From Argopecten irradians (lineage: Eukaryota; Mollusca; Bivalvia; Pectinida; Pectinidae): 64,000 bases of DNA. The notes under the pieces are model-generated. The model was given only the letters and a program-made list of their open reading frames with translations. It made no database searches and was not told the origin of the DNA. Location: NCBI RefSeq assembly GCF_041381155.1, contig NC_091139.1, positions 11,517,905-11,581,904 on the forward strand, given 5' to 3'. The position numbers were made by a program, and so were the translations under genes. The stretch's first letter is position 1. The number at the start of each line of letters is the position of its first letter. Below are positions 36,501 to 47,100 of the stretch, one piece after another.

Positions 36501-38200
36501 CCGTTGTCGTACCACCCTCCCCTGTACTGTTGTTTACGACTGTTGTTACACTGCTCTCCTCTATGTGGTTGTTTATGACCGTTGTTACACCGCCCTCCTC
36601 CGTACTGTTGTTTACGTCCGTTGTCGTACCGCCCTCCTCCGTACTGTTGTTTGTGTCCGCTGTCGTACTGCCCTCCTCTGTACTTTTGTTTACGACCGTT
36701 TTCGTACCGTCCTTATCTCTACTATTGTTTACGTCCGTTGTTGAACCGCTCACCTCCGTACTGTTGTTTACGACCGTAGTCCTACCGTTCTCTTCCGTAC
36801 TGTTGTTTACGACCGTAGTCGTACCGCTCTCTTCCGTACTGTTGTTTACGACCGTTTTCGTACCGCTCTCTTCCGTACTGTTGTTTACGACCGTAGTCGT
36901 ACCGTTCTCTTCCGTACTGTTGTTTATGACCGTAGTTGTACCGCTCTCTCTTCCGTACTGTTGTTTACGACCGTAGTCGTACCGCTCTCTTCCGCACTGT
37001 TGTTTACGAGCGTAGTCGTACCGCTCTCTTCCGTACTGTTGTTTACGACCGTAGTCGTACCGCTCTCTCTTCCGTACTGTTGTTTACGACCGTAGTCGTA
37101 CCGCTCTCCTCCGTACTGTTGTTTACGACCGTTGTCGTACCGCTCTCTTCCGTACTGTTGTTTACGACCGTAGTCGTACCGCTCTCTTCCGTACTGTTGT
37201 TTACGACCGTAGTCGTACCCGCTCTCTTCCGTACTGTTGTTTACGACCGTTGTCGTACCGCTCTCTTCCGTACTGTTGTTTACGACCGTAGTCGTACCGT
37301 TCTCTTCCGTACTGTTGTTTATGACCGTAGTTGTACCGCTCTCTTCCGTACTGTTGTTTACGACCGTAGTCGTACTGCTCTCTTCCGTACTGTTGCTCTT
37401 TACCCGTAGTTCGACCGTAGTCCGCTCTCTTCCGCACTGTTGTTTACGACCGTAGTCGTACCGCTCTCTTCCGTACTGTTGTTTACGACCGTAGTCGTAC
37501 CGCTCTCCTCCGTACTGTTGTTTACGACCGTAGTCGTACCGCTCTCTGTTGTTTATTCCGTACTGTTGTTTACGACCGTTGTCGTACCGCTCACCTCCGT
37601 ACTGTTGTTTACGACTACGCTTCCGTACTGTTGTACCGCTACGCTCTTCCGTACTGTTGTTTACGACCGTAGTCCTACCGTTCTCTTCCGTACTGTTGTT
37701 TATGACCGTAGTTGTACCGCTCTCTTCCGTACTGTTGTTTACGACCGTAGTCGTACTGCTCTCTTCCGTACTGTTGTTTACGACCGTAGTCGTACCGCTC
37801 TCTTCCGCACTGTTGTTTACGACCGTAGTCGTACCGCTCTCTTCCGTACTGTTGTTTACGACCGTAGTCGTACCGCTCTCTTCCGTACTGTTGTTGATGT
37901 CCGTTGTCGTATCACTCTCCTCTGTACTGTTGTTTACATCCGTTGTTGTACCGCCCTCCTCCGTCCTGCTGTTTACGACCGTAGTCGTACCGCTCTCTCC
38001 TCCGTACTGTTGTTGATGTCCGTTGTCGTATCACTCTCCTCTGTACTGTTGTTTACATCCGTTGTTGTACCGCCCTCCTCCGTCCTGCTGTTTACGACCG
38101 TTATCGTACCGCCCTCTTCCGTACTACTGTTTATGAATGTTTTCTTTTTTTCCTCCTCTCCTTCATCACATTCATCTTCAGGTTTGTCTGTGTTTTCCAT
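21554..38200 (-). CDS. TRIM-like protein: repeat-array N terminus, two B-boxes, coiled coil, no RING
   Basis: Proposed exons in transcript order are 35131-38200, 34438-34530, 33525-33626, 32884-33015, 32312-32334 (23 nt), 30052-30179, 25304-25645, 24521-24606, 23870-23910, 22672-22723 and 21554-21643. Phases agree from the end of exon 1 to TAA. The start MENTDKPEDECDEGEEE leads into a 13-residue repeat of the NNSTEESGTTTVV type. After a linker come B-box 1 (CGYC..CEDC, 35266-35412) and B-box 2 (CEVH..CLTCDHPVC, 35170-35265), where the expected sixth zinc ligand is Ser. Exons 2-4 are coiled coil (RQLIELQREV, LEWIYQKQNI, MRHLSLLRRKYGDIV). Exon 7 could be a beta-sandwich, perhaps FN3-like. The array carries frame slips, so its true length is uncertain; about 1,380 residues if continuous. 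A 52-nt candidate exon at 23129-23180 would end the frame early. Role: probably an intracellular scaffold; without a RING, ligase activity is not expected. Confidence 0.75.
21753..22466. mobile_element. 714-bp TIR element in the last intron of the TRIM-like gene
   Basis: Terminal inverted repeats of 24 bp begin CTCCCATACTTGACAGGGTT. Subterminal parts also match in reverse (GGGAAAAGA). The interior has two diverged blocks with TGTCAAGTGGACAGGGATAT and stretches of GGGTTGA, which are themselves inverted. No coding capacity. A related fragment (GTGTCAAGTGGACAGGAGTA) occurs near 9747. The family is not identified, and the target repeats are unclear. Confidence 0.8.
23270..23637. mobile_element. 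TTAA-flanked MITE (AGATGCTCCACC type), intact copy
   Basis: Inserted in an intron of the TRIM-like gene and flanked by TTAA. The ends are AGATGCTCCACCGCTGATA and GTCAGCGGTGGAGCATCT. About 360 bp; the interior is the reverse of the other copies (ATTGAACAATAATTAGT side first). Non-coding. Confidence 0.85.
24052..24113. repeat. short hairpin in an intron of the TRIM-like gene
   Basis: An imperfect inverted repeat of about 27 bp per arm: AAATAAAAACAATAA, GACTGACTAG, a short loop, CTAGTCAGTC, then TTATTGTTTTTATTT. It could fold strongly in the intron RNA. No further copy was noticed. Confidence 0.7.
26145..28961. mobile_element. 2.8-kb non-autonomous element with about 570-bp terminal inverted repeats
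   Basis: The ends read CAATGGGGACAACCTACGTC and its complement, flanked by GAATTA on both sides (a likely 6-bp target repeat). The inverted arms span about 26145-26715 and 28395-28961. They share AAAACGCCCGCTTCAAGATG, AGTGATATCGG and ACAGTGTATTGTTAGAGA. The middle (26720-28390) has no frame worth calling. It fills much of the intron between exons 6 and 7 of the TRIM-like gene. The long arms suggest a foldback-type DNA transposon; no transposase is present. Confidence 0.8.
29065..29742. mobile_element. 678-bp palindromic element with a 12-bp flanking direct repeat
   Basis: The ends are CAGGGGGCCAACTTAATGAA and its complement. Arms of about 190 bp carry CGGGATATTTACTATAAAAC and GACGACAGTCGCCATAT; the middle is about 280 bp of unique sequence. 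Immediately outside, TCGAAATGACCA occurs on both sides (29053-29064 and 29743-29754). Matching short frames in both arms reflect the symmetry. It lies in the same TRIM-like intron, next to the 2.8-kb element. Confidence 0.85.
29799..29966. repeat. short palindromic MITE-like element, TGACGT type, best copy
   Basis: Inverted ends TTTGCATATTACAGAGTTAT and the complement-like TCTAACATGCAAA, with the inner AGGTATCAAATGTGACGTCA also mirrored. It sits about 85 bp below the donor of exon 6 of the TRIM-like gene. It is the fourth copy in the window and the only one outside the carbonyl reductase introns. Confidence 0.75.
30366..31290. mobile_element. foldback element upstream of exon 6 of the TRIM-like gene
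   Basis: Inverted arms at about 30366-30530 and 31100-31290 share TTGTCAGCAACCACAAAAGC, TTTGCTTTGCTTTTAGTTTA and CGCCTGTCACTTTTCTAACG. Weaker similarity continues inward (TTGATAACA). The unique middle of about 0.5 kb carries no frame of note. Its right part ends with AATAAACTG and a CA-ended stretch. The element type is uncertain. Confidence 0.65.
31316..31500. repeat. degraded arm of the GGGCCACTACC foldback family
   Basis: It shares AAATGAGGTTACA, GGCGACCCGCGTTATGAAAA and TAATATTAACGGTAA with one arm of the element at 3265-4077. It lacks clear ends. Old remnant, no coding function. Confidence 0.6.
35968..38135 (-). repeat. 39-bp coding minisatellite, unit 1 (about 55 copies)
   Basis: Direct 39-bp units encode 13 residues of the type NNSTEESGTTTVV (variants NNSTEEGGTTTDV and NNNKGEVGTTTVV). 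The period is a multiple of three, so frames stay open across the array on both strands. Variants group by zone: DV types are mostly at the B-box side and both outer ends, VV types in the middle. Short extra bases (for example CTCTCTCTTCC near 36945 and 37070) change the frame. The array forms the N-terminal half of the TRIM-like protein. Confidence 0.9.
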
Positions 38201-38997
38201 TGTCAATCGTCTAATGAATAAAACACATTTAGGTAACATATCAACAAAAACATAATCCCAACTTCAACTCAGTAAAACAATGGTGAAGTACAGTATACCA
38301 AGAAGGTTCAAAGAGAGTACATCCAGCTAGTTAGTCACAATAAACAGATGTCGTCAATCTCGTCGTAACTACGTAATTACCTTCACTTAAATCGCTGATG
38401 ATACTTATTTTTTATTACTTAAAGATATTTTTAATCCACGAATTTTATCTCGACGAACTAGATTTGAACGAGAACTCGTAAAATTAAGTAGCCGCGAATG
38501 GAAGTTTACAGTAACCGATTGAATGTTTACCATAAAACTTTTCTTTAGTCTTTGACTCTCATTGTTTTTGTTTTTTCGTCAGTAACTAAAATTGGTAACA
38601 AAAAATATTGAAAAAGATGATGCACGTGAACACCTTATGTAGATACGAAAATGGTGCTACTATCTAGAAATGGAAAGTAAATAATTTGGCAATAGCTATC
38701 ATCACACTATCTACACAGCTTAGTGGTAGGATGGCAATTTCAAAAGCAAAAATATATATAAAAAAGTTTTGGCTTCCTATATTTAACATTTTTTATGTTA
38801 TAATCTTGAGAATTACCAATTGTGTAACCATTTGAAAAATATAGTTATTTGGGCTTTGTATAAAGATATAAAAAGTTGTCTTTTTGTATTTTTGAACGCG
38901 AAAGATGATAGTTCTATAAAACTATCCGTCCGTATAGTTCATACAACCTGACACACCGTGGTATTAATCCCACCTCAATCCCATTTCGACCAGTTCC

Positions 38998-39362
38998 TTA
39001 AAGATGCTCCACCGCTGACAAATGGTATTTTTTCACTATCAAAAACAGGAGCAGACGATTTAGTATTTTTCTTCAGTTACAAAAGTTACTTACTTTACAC
39101 TATTACCACCATTGAAAAGTTTGAGCTTCTAATTTTACTTAAAGTTAAATATATGAAAAATAATTAATTGCATCCCGAAAAAAATCCGTGGCACTATATC
39201 TTATATGGAATGAAGTAATGATTACGCATGCACCAAATGCGAAATAAATTATTTTATGTTATTTTTTTGTGGTAATTATGCATATATATACACGATTAAA
39301 CATCAATTATTGTTCAAATGATGAATATCATTTATGCTCTGTCGGCGATGGAGCATCTTTAA
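38998..39362. mobile_element. TTAA-flanked MITE (AGATGCTCCACC type), unit 1
   Basis: Flanked by TTAA, with ends AGATGCTCCACCGCTGACAA and CGGCGATGGAGCATCT. 365 bp, non-coding. The same insertion is present in unit 2 at 51193-51557, so it predates that duplication. Confidence 0.85.
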
Positions 39363-39924
39363 ATTAAGATACCCCAATATATATAATGAGAAACTCTCCC
39401 TGTTCATCTTTGCAACTTACACACAGAAATTCTTCATGTCTACTAAGGTTAGAAATTGACATACGGGTCCTTAAATTGGGATATCAGAGCGTAAGTACAT
39501 ATAAACAATAAAGTTTCACACATCCGAATTTCATCTCAAAAATTCGATATATAGTAGATCTATTTAATCCTTCAGGATATCCATTTTCCGAAACATCATA
39601 AAAGCGTAATCATTCATGAACATGACTCCATACACTACGGTAAACAAAGTAATTTTCGTGTGCTAATATTTCACGTATATCGCGACGATTGGACATCGCG
39701 AAATTTTATCTTCGCGAACATGTTTTGATCAAGAATGCGGTAAAATGACCGTGAAAAAGTCGTTAGCCCAAAATAAGATGGTATACAGTAAATCAAAATG
39801 CTTGCCACGGAAAGTATATTTCGGTTTTGTGAGTTGAGTTACAACGGTTGTTGTGACATTTTTTATCGACATCATTGGTTAAAGATTTTCCGCTGCCGAG
39901 AGAGAATATAAAACAATATTTATC

Positions 39925-40232
39925 CGCATTCGTACAATAATTGATGTTTAATCCTGTAATCTAATTAACACAAAAATACATATAAATAAGTTGTTTTGGT
40001 TTTTGTTGTCTGTAAAATTAGTACCTCATTCCATATAGGCCATAGTGTCTTGATTGTTTTCGGGATGCAATTAATTATTTTAGATAATTTTATATTGAAG
40101 TAAAATAAGAAACTCAAACTTTTCAATGATGGTAATAGTGTAAAGTAAAATTAACTTTTGTTACTGAAGAAAAATACTAATTCGTCTGCTCCTGTTTTTA
40201 TTAGATTCGTCGGCGTTGAAGTATATTTAACC
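39925..40232. mobile_element. older reversed relative of the AGATGCTCC MITE
   Basis: In reverse orientation it shares TTCGGGATGCAATTAATTAT, TTACTGAAGAAAAATACTAA and CTGCTCCTGTTTTTATTAGA with the younger copies. Its ends are eroded (GGCGTTGAAGTATATTTAA). The copy at about 52130-52445 is its duplicate. Confidence 0.65.
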
Positions 40233-41667
40233 GCCCGTCTGTGTTAGTAAAATGTGTTCAACTCTAAAAGTTTTGCATTTGTACATAGCATACACACCCA
40301 TTTCTTGTGTATTGAAGGGTCCATTACTTTGGCTGAGACAGAGAGTGGTACTAGTAGTTTGATGAAATACGGTGAAGTTTTTAATCCGTCAGAGGTGGAT
40401 ACGGCGAATATCTATACCTGGTATCAGCTTTAATTTCTCATATGGATGAGAAATACCGCTTTATCGCTCTCAGACGGTTCTAACTTATTACCTCGTGTAG
40501 AAGTAACGAATGGAAGGTGACAACACATGGGGGTTGGGGGGGGGGGGGGGGAGGGACAAAGCCCGAACTTTTTCGTCGTTCTGCCGTCATTTTTAACGGC
40601 AGATATAATTCTGACTAACAGGGGTTCTGACCTTGGAATCGAGGACGCTGCCTGTCCCAGGTAAACATTGTGTATAGGGTGTGTATGTATACACAAGGCA
40701 TTGTGGAATCGGTTTCCCTTATAAGGAGTTGTTTACTGAAGGGAGCTGTGTCTCGGGCTGCTTGGTGATTGACAGGTTGAGTAAGACGCGCGACGAGAAG
40801 GTCGGAAGAATCGGAGGAGCCGGCACTGACCAATCAGAATGGAGTGATTGATGGGCAAAATGCATGACGGTAGGAAGGATGGATGTTGGCTAATCAAAGT
40901 AAAGTATGCACGTGAAGTTTTGAACCTCGAATTATACGATTTTTTACTTGATTCATTTGGATATATTTTGTGTTTTTAACAATGTAATTTATTGCATTGG
41001 CAGTATAGTTGATTGTCCTTACCATAATGTGGACATTTACTTGTAGATTTATGTGACTCGACAGTTTATGTGTACGTTTTTTGAGTCTTTTAATTTTGTG
41101 TAATGTTCAATAAAATGTATGGAGTGTAAGTAACTCAATTTGAGCTTTGGAGGCTTTTTTTAGTTACCCCTGTCGTAGAGGGCTTCCGTCTCAGAGTTAT
41201 ATATAGAACAATGTCTCGCGGTATGTTCAAAAAATGTTTTACGTTTACAGATAGGCCTAATTCTTATAGGTATGTTCACTTGTTTAGGTTTTACACTCAT
41301 TTGGATAATATTTGTTGATATTTGTTCACTTGCAATACAGTGTGCCAGATGTTGTTACCAATTCGATTTTAATAAACGACATATAAGTGCCTCGGCAATT
41401 ACTTGATAATATGATTATTAGTACTTGGTCTTTCCCTAGGTAACAGTATACCGGGTGGGCCCCCAAAGCATAAATAATTTGAATTAGAACAGTAACCTCG
41501 TGATTTGTATTGTGTCTGATTCCTCGGTTGTTTTTTTCGTTGTAGTAAGATGATTTTATGTAATGCTTTCCTATAGGAAATTCTAGGCTGAACATTTTTC
41601 TCGAGTAATGAACTTTGAATGCCTATAAACATCAACATGTTCACACATGATATGTTGTTTACTTACA

Positions 41668-41700
41668 TGTACATCACGGTCTGTCAGCTCGTGACCCATT
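41668..41700 (-). other. candidate 5' exon (11 codons) upstream of the TRIM-like gene
   Basis: On the minus strand an ATG begins the frame MGHELTDRDVH, directly followed by a good donor GTAAGT. The same is found in unit 2 at 53831-53863. Its phase (0) does not fit the acceptor at about 38211 in the frame of MENTDK, so if used it would be a leader exon with an upstream start codon, or belong to another transcript. Weak evidence. Confidence 0.25.
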
Positions 41701-42009
41701 ATCGTTCTAAGCAGATATATCCTACTAAGCGTTTGTGCTGATGACGAGTGTACACAAAACTGAGATTAAACAATGGTTTACATATAACATGTGATTTCAT
41801 ATAAATATTCACGTTTCGTAAAACTACCTACCTCTTATTCGTCCTACATTGTATTCAATTTATTTTGTGATACCCGGAACTCCCGTGGGTTTACTTTCGA
41901 TTTGACAATATGAAAATAAAATTTATCAAGGGAGACGATTCTGTCATTCTTACGCTGACGCTCCTACATTTCCTGAAATCTTATCATTGAACTCGGCTAA
42001 CATCGGCTA

Positions 42010-42180
42010 GTTACGGAAACTACCGACAGTTTCCGGAAGTTCCGAAGATTTCCGGAAATTTCTCCGAGATGTTATAATTGCTTGTGATTGGTGACGAACG
42101 CTGCCGATGAAGACAATATTGACTTTCGACACCTTCCGGAAATTTACGGAAATTATCGAAGGCTTCCGCCGTTGAATGAT
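42010..42180. promoter_or_regulatory. cluster of TTCCGGAA motifs upstream of tRNA-Met, unit 1
   Basis: At least four TTCCGG or CCGGAA cores lie within 170 bp (TTTCCGGAAGTTCCG, TTTCCGGAAATTTC, CTTCCGGAAATTTACGG). CCGGAAGT is the core bound by ETS-family factors. The cluster is also in unit 2 near 54170-54340. Whether it serves the tRNA, a nearby start of transcription or nothing is unknown. Confidence 0.3.
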
Positions 42181-42217
42181 AGGTCCCAATAGCACATTTT
42201 CCAGTCTACATGTATCC

Positions 42218-42309
42218 GCCTCGGTAGCGCAGTAGGTAGCGCGTCAGTCTCATAATCACACTTAAACAGAGCGATCTGAAGGTCGTGAGTTCGATCCTCA
42301 CCCGGGGCA
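42218..42309 (+). tRNA. tRNA-Met-CAT: tRNA-Met (CAT), elongator type, with a 19-nt intron, unit 1
   Basis: Full cloverleaf: acceptor GCCTCGG with CCGGGGC, D stem GCGC with GCGC, anticodon loop CTCATAA, T arm GTGAG-TTCGATC-CTCAC, discriminator A. The mature length is 73 nt once the intron at 42255-42273 (ATCACACTTAAACAGAGCG) is removed. The intron lies after position 37, the standard place for nuclear tRNA introns. The internal A and B boxes are intact, and a T5 Pol III stop lies at 42316-42320. The mature sequence closely follows animal elongator tRNA-Met. CCA is not encoded, as expected. Confidence 0.95.
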
Positions 42310-43655
42310 GGTTTATTTTTCTACTTTTCCCAAGTAAGAAATGAATATATACATTTGTTCAGATAGACAAGATGATATAGAAAATAATTTTCCTAAAACT
42401 GCATGACCTACAATACAGTAGTTATTGTAACCGAAGCTACAAAAAGCCTTGAGTCGAGGCCCAATCCATTCTCGAGTTCTTAAAAACTGAATCCTTGGTA
42501 ATATTTGTAGATTTACAATCAATCACTTTCAAAATGGTTGAAATCATCTGTGTGGGCTGGATGATCAGTTTTATTTGTGTAAATAACTCCCATCATTGTT
42601 GGTAATGGTAGATCTGTCTGTCCTAAAGGGTTCTTGAAACTAAGTTCGTCATCAGAGACAAAAAGATGTAGAATTTAACGATTTTATTTTTCTAGAAGGA
42701 AAATTGAAAATTTAATTGTTTTATTAATGTGACAAACACACAAAATATACAGTGCTTTGATATACTCTGTATTTTTTCTGTATTATGTATGCTAATAATG
42801 ATAATGAGTTAAGTTTTAGCCCGAGTCTATTTCTGGGGAACAAACATCTGAATGGTTAGTAATGAAAACTTTTTACAAATTTAAATTGCCATGATTGGTC
42901 AATTGATGCATTTTGACAGCTAATACATAATATAGAGGAGGGTCTAAAAATGACGGGATAAAACCCACAAAACAGCATTGAAATATTTTTGGGGAAAGTA
43001 AAATCAACATTGAGTTGAAAAATAGAGGGTAAAACCCCTTTGACCTAAAATCCCATCTGTGAGTTCTGGAAATTAAGATAAGTTCGTAGTGGATCGATTA
43101 AAGAACTTATATTCACCATGCAGCACGCCCTATTACAAAGACTTCCTTCAAAATGGACATTATTATTAAAGTGTTGTGCTTTAAAAGGACTATATCTTCC
43201 CTATTATACCATGAATGTCATTTACAATGAAGCGAGGATCTCAAGTGCCCTGTAGACAGGAGAATGTAAAATTTTTCACAGAAAGTCCAAGGCCAAACAA
43301 GCACGGGCTTTAATGTATAGGTAGTCACAAAAGGACCATAAAAAGGTCAATAGGATGATCATCTGAAGGTTTGGTTTGTTTATTTGGTATATCAAAGTTA
43401 TCTAAGTTAAGTTAGGATAACTTATTATAAACTATCGGGTGAAAATGATATGAAATAGAAATATGATTTACTAAACTGCTCTCCTCGAGTTTTTCTTGAG
43501 TACATGTATACACGATCTAGTCGATATCCCAGGGTCACTATCTAGGCCATAGCCAAAAAACTGCAGGGCTCCTATATTCGGTTTGTTCATTTGAACCGCC
43601 TTTCAATTTTACTATGAGATCGTCCAGCGATGGGGATTAACCGGACAACCATTAA
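42310..43655. other. spacer below the tRNA, unit 1, with an indel-rich end
   Basis: No gene is seen. It aligns with 54465-55870 of unit 2, but from about 42600 the two show frequent 1-3 base insertions in either copy, most in runs of one base. The last part (43570-43655) is a remnant of the exon at 55819-56115. Confidence 0.6.
43570..43655 (-). pseudogene. truncated remnant of the neighbouring gene's last exon at the duplication junction
   Basis: On the minus strand CCATCGCTGGACGATCTCAT, then AAAATTGAAAG and AAATGAACAAACCG, match the end of the exon at 55819-56115 with several one-base insertions. The sequence above it is replaced by the start of duplication unit 2. The breakpoint of the tandem duplication therefore lies within this exon. 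Confidence 0.75.
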
Positions 43656-44122
43656 ACTGTCGCAGCATTCCGTAAGCAACAAAAGAAAAGGAGAGAAAGA
43701 TGAGGTACAAAGAAAAAATAAAAATGGGGACGTCCTGGGGTGGTAAAGAAATAATCTTTTGGAGTCAATGATATATTCGGACAACAATTTAAAAAAATAT
43801 TATTTATAAAGAAACATTAATTATTTTAATGAATCAAATTTTGAGTTAGGAGATTGAATATTTGGAGCCAACTCTTTTGCAAGTTGTAAATCAACTTTAC
43901 AGGTTGCTCTAAATATTAGATATAGCACACAATCATTGACATTTTCCATTTTCAAAGGAATCAGCACAGAAATCAAAATTTATGATTTATGCGCAGATTT
44001 ACCCAGAAGATATAAAAAAAACAATATTTTGTGATATCCAAGATTTCAGTATTTAGAATGTAAAGTTGTAAGTATTTTAAGCTTTAAGTGTTTCTGAATT
44101 TGATTTTCACTAATTTACTTAC

Positions 44123-47100
44123 TGTTCCTGTACGCAGTTCACTGTCTGTAAAGGTTAAAATTGTTCAATATGAATAGCATACGCGCTAAAATTAATGTAA
44201 ATATGACTACATGATTCAAAGTTAAGGATTTATCTTACAGAACTACTTCAATAATTAGCTTTCTCTTTAATACCGAATAAAAAGTCAAACTTATGTATTA
44301 ACCCCTGTAACCAGGTTACTTTTAGTAACTACAATTTACTTTCGTATTATTATTAACAAAGCTAGAACTAAAACAAAATAAGACATGAGAAAGCAAAAAA
44401 GGAAAAATTTCCACAAATTAAAAGATTAAACTAGACAAAATTTATTTGAACACAAAACGCTGCAAAAAGTAACGATATGATAACGTACAGGAATCCAAAA
44501 GTAATTATTACACTAGACAAAAATGGGGGAAATCCTTAAATCGACAATGTAAAACAATTCTACAATTGCCTAAAATAATTAAAAAAAATTACTTTTAAAC
44601 GTCACAAGAGTATGGCTGAGCAAAATAATATTGATTGAATATAAAAACAATACATGCAATTCGAGTAAAACTCTTTCGTGATTTATGTAAAGCTTTTTTT
44701 AGAAAAAAAACATGTTTTTAGTCTGTAGACTTGAGGAAGTGTGTTTTCGTGGTTCTATTCAAACACTGTCCAGCATACTTTGAGCTATTCTCGCCTCTCT
44801 GTTCCACAATGTAGCCCCGTATTTACGCCTTAATAAACTTAAATGACTGCATCTTTTGAATGAAAGTCCTACAACAGATAGTTGAAAGGTTGCGAATAAA
44901 ATCCTTTGTTGGTTTCATCACTTTCATTCAAAGACGGCCTACCGACCGTGTGTGTGGTGTCGTGTGTGTGTGTGAAGTGGGTGATGCGTGTTTTAGGAGA
45001 CTGTGATATACTTGTGTTGTGTCTTCTTGTATAGTGGAAACTCTTGCCCAGTGCTATGTCCACTTAGGCATGCCTCTGAAGACACCAAGTCGAAAATTTT
45101 GCGAGATCACCTTAGATATTAAACATTGATATCAAGCTATCATATGACTGTTTCTTTAATTCACAGCGAAAACGTTTGCTATGTAGCCGATTATTTTTAC
45201 GCATCAAAATTTTCGCAAGCTGGACCTCATACTAGAAATCTAATTTTAACGAATCAAAATTTCGCGGTTTAGCTTCAATGGTATATAAAATTTTTAATGT
45301 TTCACTGATCAAATGTTTGCGATCATCGCGATGAACGCGCAAAATTGGGAAAATATAAATATCTCTGATGGTTATCCGTCCTAATATCTTACCTTCTTCC
45401 CTTCCTTAGATCAGGCTACATTCTTTCTCGTTTAGTATTTGTCTCAATGCTGCAAAATTCATGTTGGATGTTTTGTTTCTGGTAAATCCACTCAAGCTTG
45501 AAATAGAAAAAAAAAATATTCAAATCAGCATTGGTAATATACTCTTGAAAAATTAGACCCATTGGATATCTTCAAAATATATTAAGTACATGTAGGGTCA
45601 TCATTGAATTAAATCATTATACAATGAATGCATCAGGTATATCATATGACCTGTCAGAATAAGTCTTTCCCAGACTGTTTGAATTGGGTCACTCCATCTG
45701 ATTCGTAGAAGCGCTCGTCATACCCTAAAGCCATGGATTTCAATCTCTTGCTCATTTTGCGTTACGTTACATATTTGGCGTTTCAACTAAGCTTTTCTGA
45801 GTTTCGGGGAAATTGACATGTAATACTGACGAGTCCTATGGATATTATAGAGAACGCATGGTCAGTGTCCCTAAAAACATAAACTGTATTTTAGCGGGGG
45901 TTTGTCTTTCTGTCCCGAACAAAAATACAGCTGATATTGTAAGTCACTGACCATGTGTTTTCTTTTTATCCTGCAAAATAACCCAAATGCATTTGATATT
46001 TTTTTTTATATATATTTAGCAGTGTTACATATTCGTAACACACATGTCCGACTTTCAAACAATATATCAATCAATAGGAGATCGATAGAATCGACGCAAG
46101 TGAAAAAAATATTGCTATTTTCCGCCAGTGCCGAAGACAACAAAAATACATGTAGTAGGTGTATTCCGACAATGCAAAAATACTTGCTGCAGGATAAAAA
46201 TCTGTATCGTTTGCACAACAAACGACTTTATTGTGTGCGGGTATACTAACATAGCAATGGTTCAGTGATGTATTATCTAATTTACTAATATCACTGAGAA
46301 AATGTGGCAATACCTACTCTTACTGACTCTTCACACTCCTGAAGCGCTGTCAGGTTATTGTGGGCTTTCTCCAAACATCTCGACCCGACCTCTCTCCTGC
46401 AACTCAATCAGCTGTCTCTGAAGATAAATCATACAGGTAATTACTTTCTCCATTAGTAGTCATGGCATGGTTATTGGTAAAATCTCATTAATTTGCATAA
46501 CTTATACTAGCAGCTTTACCATTATGAAGTGAACTGACACAAACGTACTTTATGACCTAACAATGGTTTTGTAAGCTCGCGATTTGGCTATAATTAAGGT
46601 ATCAATTCGAATCGTACACACCTCCAAAAACACTCATCATAATTTTCAAACATTTTCAACTTGAATACGTTCATTTACCATAAATGTAGAATTACAGTCT
46701 AAGAACTTACCAATGACAGCATATAAGATCGGGTAATTTTTTTATGAAAGTCAATATCATTGCATCAACATACACGAATATCTAATGTTGCAAAGATAAC
46801 CCGAATGGCACTCATTACGTAATCATATGATAAAGACGTCTTGTCATAAGTTTTCGCTACAACAGAAGACATTGTTAGAAATTGCAGAATAGCAAACCAT
46901 CGTGCCTGCGACAATAGACGGCGGTTTTTACCGAGAGTGACGAAAAAGCTTCCTATATGATGCCGGTAAAATCTGGTTTTGTTGAACTTCATTTAATAAT
47001 GACAATGATAAAATGCATACCTTTTCATTTTTGACGTAAATTTCCAATTTCTCCACGTCATGCAGGGTATGACCGGAATAGGCTAGACTCGCTGCACAGA

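Larger units (their letters stand above)
38201..42217. other. upstream region of TRIM-like copy 1, up to the tRNA gene
   Basis: The minus-strand promoter and any 5' exons of the TRIM-like gene should lie here. An acceptor-like CATTAG occurs at about 38211. One candidate upstream exon is 41668-41700. Also present are a TTAA MITE (38998-39362), an older reversed relative (about 39925-40232), a run of about 16 G at 40537-40552 and a hairpin around CTGCCGTCATTTTTAACGGC near 40583. No convincing protein-coding gene is seen on the plus strand. Confidence 0.5.
31866..43655. repeat. tandem segmental duplication, unit 1 (about 11.8 kb)
   Basis: The whole block recurs at 43667-55870 in direct order: coiled-coil exons, B-box exon, 39-bp array, MITEs, G-run, tRNA-Met and the end of a neighbouring exon. 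Both units start with GCAGCATTCCGTAA. From about 34100 to 41200 the match to unit 2 is nearly exact. At 41210-41550 and beyond 42600 the two differ by many 1-3 base insertions. Unit 1 holds the connected copy of the TRIM-like gene. Confidence 0.9.
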
